A stretch of 64,000 nt of DNA from Streptomyces sp. f51 (GTDB taxonomy: Bacteria > Actinomycetota > Actinomycetes > Streptomycetales > Streptomycetaceae). The position numbers were made by a program, and so were the translations under genes. Every line of letters begins with the position of its first letter. Positions within the stretch are counted from its first letter, which is position 1. The notes beneath the pieces are model-generated. The model had not been told where the DNA came from. It did not search any database and saw only the letters and a program-made list of their open reading frames with translations. The stretch covers positions 2,352,501 to 2,416,500 of the forward strand of contig NZ_CP149798.1 in assembly GCF_037940415.1 (NCBI RefSeq). The letters are read 5' to 3'. Shown here piece by piece: positions 61,848 to 64,000 of this stretch.

Positions 61848-62786
61848 ATGAGCTACAACCAGCCGGGCCCGTACGGCGGGCAGCCCCAGCAGCCCGGACC
61901 CTACGGTCAGCCCGGCGGCCAGCCTGGCCCCTACGGCCAGCAGCCGCCGGCCCCTCAGCCCGGCTACGGCTACCCCCCGCAGGCTCCCCCGGCCCAGCCC
62001 GGCTACGGCTACCCTCCGCAGGCTCCCGGCGTCCCGCCGCAGACTCCCCCGTACGGCCAGCCTCCCTACGGCGCGGTCCCGATGCCGCCCGAGCCGACCG
62101 GCGGCAAGAAGAAGCCGGCCCTGATCATCGGCGGCGTGGCCCTGGTGGCGGCGATCGCGGTGGGCGCGTACCTCGTGTTCGCCGGCGGCAGCGGAAACAG
62201 CTCGGTCGCCGACGACGGCCCCCACAAGCTGACGACACCGGCGAAGGTGATCGGCGGCCAGTACAAGCGCATGGGTGCGGACCAGGGCCCGCAGGACCCC
62301 TCCTCCAGCGATGCCAAGGACCTGGCGGCCAGCGGTATCACCAACTCCAAGTCGGTCAGCGGTGTCTACTCCACGATCGACCTGAACAACCCCGACACGC
62401 TGAAGGACCTCACCGCGATCGCCGCGTCCAAGGCGGTCAGCTTCTCCGGCCTCTACGGCAAGGTGAAGGACCCCGCGGCGGCCATCGACGCCTCGTTCGC
62501 CAACATCAAGAAGGACTCCGCAAAGGAGTCCGCCTCAAAGATCGAGTTCGTCGGCGACGCCAAGTCCGTGAGCCCCGCGGGCCTGGACGGCGCGATCATG
62601 AAGTGCCAGGAGGCGAAGGCACTGAACCAGACGACGGGCAAGACGGACACCCAGTACATGTGCATGTGGGCCGACTACAGCACGCTCGGCTTCGGCGTGG
62701 CCGCCTCGGGCGGTCACGGCGTGAGCATGGACGAGTCGGCCAAGGTGACCGCGGCCCTGCGCAAGGACATCCGCGTCCCGGCGTGA
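61848..62786 (+). CDS. Membrane-anchored protein with Pro/Gly/Tyr-rich N-terminus, 312 aa
   Basis: Residues 1-83 are built of QPGPYGQP and QPGYGYPPQAP units and stay in the cytoplasm. One membrane helix (ALIIGGVALVAAIAVGAYLVF, about 90-110) leads to an extracytoplasmic domain of about 200 residues with two Cys (MKCQEAK, YMCMWAD). AGGGGAAC precedes the ATG. This design is common among Streptomyces envelope proteins of unknown function. A strong terminator follows. Confidence 0.8.
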   Translation: MSYNQPGPYGGQPQQPGPYGQPGGQPGPYGQQPPAPQPGYGYPPQAPPAQPGYGYPPQAPGVPPQTPPYGQPPYGAVPMPPEPTGGKKKPALIIGGVALVAAIAVGAYLVFAGGSGNSSVADDGPHKLTTPAKVIGGQYKRMGADQGPQDPSSSDAKDLAASGITNSKSVSGVYSTIDLNNPDTLKDLTAIAASKAVSFSGLYGKVKDPAAAIDASFANIKKDSAKESASKIEFVGDAKSVSPAGLDGAIMKCQEAKALNQTTGKTDTQYMCMWADYSTLGFGVAASGGHGVSMDESAKVTAALRKDIRVPA

Positions 62787-62821
62787 CCTTCCACGCTCCG
62801 TGCAAGAGCGTATCGAGCGGT

Positions 62822-62853
62822 GAAGGGGCTCGGCCTGTCGGCCGAGCCCCTTC
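62822..62853 (+). terminator. Terminator after the 312-aa membrane protein gene
   Basis: Perfect 14-bp stem GAAGGGGCTCGGCC/GGCCGAGCCCCTTC with a 4-nt loop and pyrimidine tail TTCCCT. Confidence 0.88.
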
Positions 62854-62909
62854 CTTCCCTGTGGTGCAGCCTTTGCTCCGGTCCCCTCAGATCCGACGCC
62901 CGTCCGTCG

Positions 62910-63188
62910 TCATGCGTACTTACAAGCGTTGTCGGCCTCGTCAGCCTTGAGACCTGCTCTGACCAAGGCGGTGTAGCAGGCCGGATTTGCCGCTCTGGCT
63001 CCGAGCGGGAGCAATATGTGGTGCTGCTCGCACGCTGCGGTCACCTTGGGCCCGACGTTGTAACCGATCCAGGCCACATAGGACCGGCACTCCCCGGTGG
63101 TGGCGGACGCCGGGGCTGCCATCACGAGGGGAACGGCCCCCGCCGCCGCAGCCACGCTCAGCGCCGTCAAGGCACGCCTCAGTCTCAT
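62910..63188 (-). CDS. Small secreted protein with four cysteines, 92 aa
   Basis: ATG 63188 follows GGGAGGACC. A Sec signal (ALTALSVAAAAGAVPLVMAAPASA) is followed by a mature region of about 63 residues with four Cys (GECRSYV, TAACEQH, NPACYTA, DNACKYA), expected to form two disulfides. The last residues DEADNACKYA are helical. No family recognised; small secreted cysteine proteins of this type are frequent in Streptomyces. Confidence 0.78.
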   Translation of the reverse strand: MRLRRALTALSVAAAAGAVPLVMAAPASATTGECRSYVAWIGYNVGPKVTAACEQHHILLPLGARAANPACYTALVRAGLKADEADNACKYA

Positions 63189-63304
63189 CTTCCGGTCCTC
63201 CCGTTTCACCCTTCGCAAGGCGGTCTACCTTGCGTGCTCACTAGACATCAGATGTCGGCACGATGCGGGCAGCAAAAGGGAGTTGGCGTGATCTTTGCGT
63301 CGTA

Positions 63305-63350
63305 CGACAAGGAGGCGCCCGGCGATGGTCCGCCGGGCGCCTCCTTGTCG
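63305..63350 (-). terminator. clpX terminator
   Basis: Perfect 20-bp stem (arms 63305-63324 and 63331-63350) with a 6-nt loop, 11 bp after the clpX stop. Confidence 0.92.
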
Positions 63351-63361
63351 TGCAGATGTCG

Positions 63362-64000
63362 CTACGCCGTCTTCTGCTCCCCCGGGCCGCCGCGGCGGGC
63401 GTCCCTGGGGATCAGGGTCGGGTTGACGTTGCGCAGGACCACGTCGGCGGTGATGACGACGCGGGCCACGTCCTTGCGGGACGGGACTTCGTACATCACG
63501 GCCTGGAGGACTTCCTCCATGATGGCGCGCAGACCGCGCGCGCCGGTCTGGCGCAGGATGGCCTGGTCGGCGATGGCCTCCAGCGCCTCGCGCTCGAAGT
63601 CCAGCTCCACACCGTCGAGTTCGAACAGCCGCTGGTACTGCTTCACCAGCGCGTTGCGCGGCTCGACCAGGATCTGGAGGAGCGCCTCGCGGTCCAGGTT
63701 GTGGACCGAGGTGATGACGGGAAGACGGCCGATGAACTCGGGGATCATGCCGAACTTGACCAGGTCCTCCGGCATGACGGCCTCGAACTGGTCCTTGGAC
63801 TCCAGCTCCCGCTTCGAGCGGATCGTCGCCCCGAAGCCGATGCCCTTCGCGCCGGCCCGCGACTCGATGAGCTTCTCCAGGCCCGCGAAGGCACCGCCCA
63901 CGATGAACAGGACGTTCGTCGTGTCGATCTGGATGAACTCCTGGTGCGGGTGCTTGCGTCCGCCCTGCGGCGGCACCGAGGCCGTCGTGCCCTCGAGGAT
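63362..64000 (-). CDS. clpX: ATP-dependent Clp protease ATPase subunit ClpX, N-terminal part outside the window
   Basis: The last 212 residues of the AAA+ unfoldase that feeds ClpP. Visible: [39 protein letters not shown] (IGF-loop context), sensor-1 region, the arginine-finger segment [11 protein letters not shown] and sensor-2 [14 protein letters not shown]. Walker motifs and the zinc-binding domain lie beyond position 64000. The frame is open to the edge and ends with TAG. Confidence 0.97.
   Translation of the reverse strand: MLEGTTASVPPQGGRKHPHQEFIQIDTTNVLFIVGGAFAGLEKLIESRAGAKGIGFGATIRSKRELESKDQFEAVMPEDLVKFGMIPEFIGRLPVITSVHNLDREALLQILVEPRNALVKQYQRLFELDGVELDFEREALEAIADQAILRQTGARGLRAIMEEVLQAVMYEVPSRKDVARVVITADVVLRNVNPTLIPRDARRGGPGEQKTA

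Overview
This window is high-GC actinobacterial chromosome and almost certainly comes from a Streptomyces. The signs are very strong G/C third-position bias, frequent GTG starts, a polar-growth/spore-wall gene complement (mre cluster, a LytR-CpsA-Psr protein next to nadD and rsfS, a 1.36-kaa RNase E/G) and the order leuS ... nadD ... proA/proB ... obgE-rpmA-rplU-rne ... rodA-mrdA-mreDCB-ndk-folC-valS-clpX, which from memory is the order of the S. coelicolor SCO2571-SCO2617 region. Most genes lie on the minus strand. No transposase, integrase, CRISPR array or rRNA was seen.

Layout. 0-5.1 kb: leuS (3' end outside the window) behind a Leu-rich leader peptide and attenuator; then a two-gene redox module on the plus strand, a bis-heme cytochrome b-like membrane protein and a NuoF-like flavoprotein fused to a ferredoxin. 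5.2-6.8 kb: two identical tRNA-Ala(GGC) genes flanking two tiny zinc-ribbon proteins. 6.9-14.5 kb: histidine phosphatase, rsfS, LCP-family glycopolymer transferase (PdtA-like), nadD, two small membrane proteins, an M48 protease and two membrane proteins that share a motif. 14.7-18 kb: proA, a hypothetical gene, proB. 18.2-26.5 kb: a wall-glycopolymer cluster with a pyruvyltransferase broken by an internal deletion, a GT2 glycosyltransferase, a CDP-glycerol-type polymer phosphotransferase with an N-terminal membrane region, a cytidylyltransferase/SDR fusion expected to make CDP-ribitol, and a Tat-exported PhoD phosphodiesterase. 27-33.6 kb: obgE, rpmA, rplU and the giant rne.

33.8-47.4 kb: a radical-SAM-associated protein (TIGR03936 type) and its usual partner, a B12-binding radical SAM protein (TIGR03960 type), are separated by about 11 kb of accessory genes: a repeat membrane protein of unknown function, a secreted collagen-like protein, a degenerate tRNA-like sequence, a secreted phospholipase D, an APC permease, YceI, a VOC protein, an acyltransferase and a sigma factor with its own antagonist and anti-sigma kinase. 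47.6-64 kb: a CYTH-CHAD protein, the rodA-mrdA-mreD-mreC-mreB elongation/spore-wall cluster, ndk, DUF4233, folC, valS, two small accessory genes and the 3' end of clpX.

The genes link three themes: wall synthesis and polar growth or sporulation (LCP protein, glycopolymer cluster, mre cluster), translation and RNA metabolism (leuS, valS, L21, L27, ObgE, RsfS, RNase E/G, tRNAs), and central metabolism (proline, NAD, folate). The most striking regulatory pattern is that at least seven genes carry a -10 hexamer exactly 6 nt before their start codon, which predicts leaderless mRNAs. Starts were chosen by eye from ribosome-binding sites, -10 spacing and family length; no similarity search was run.
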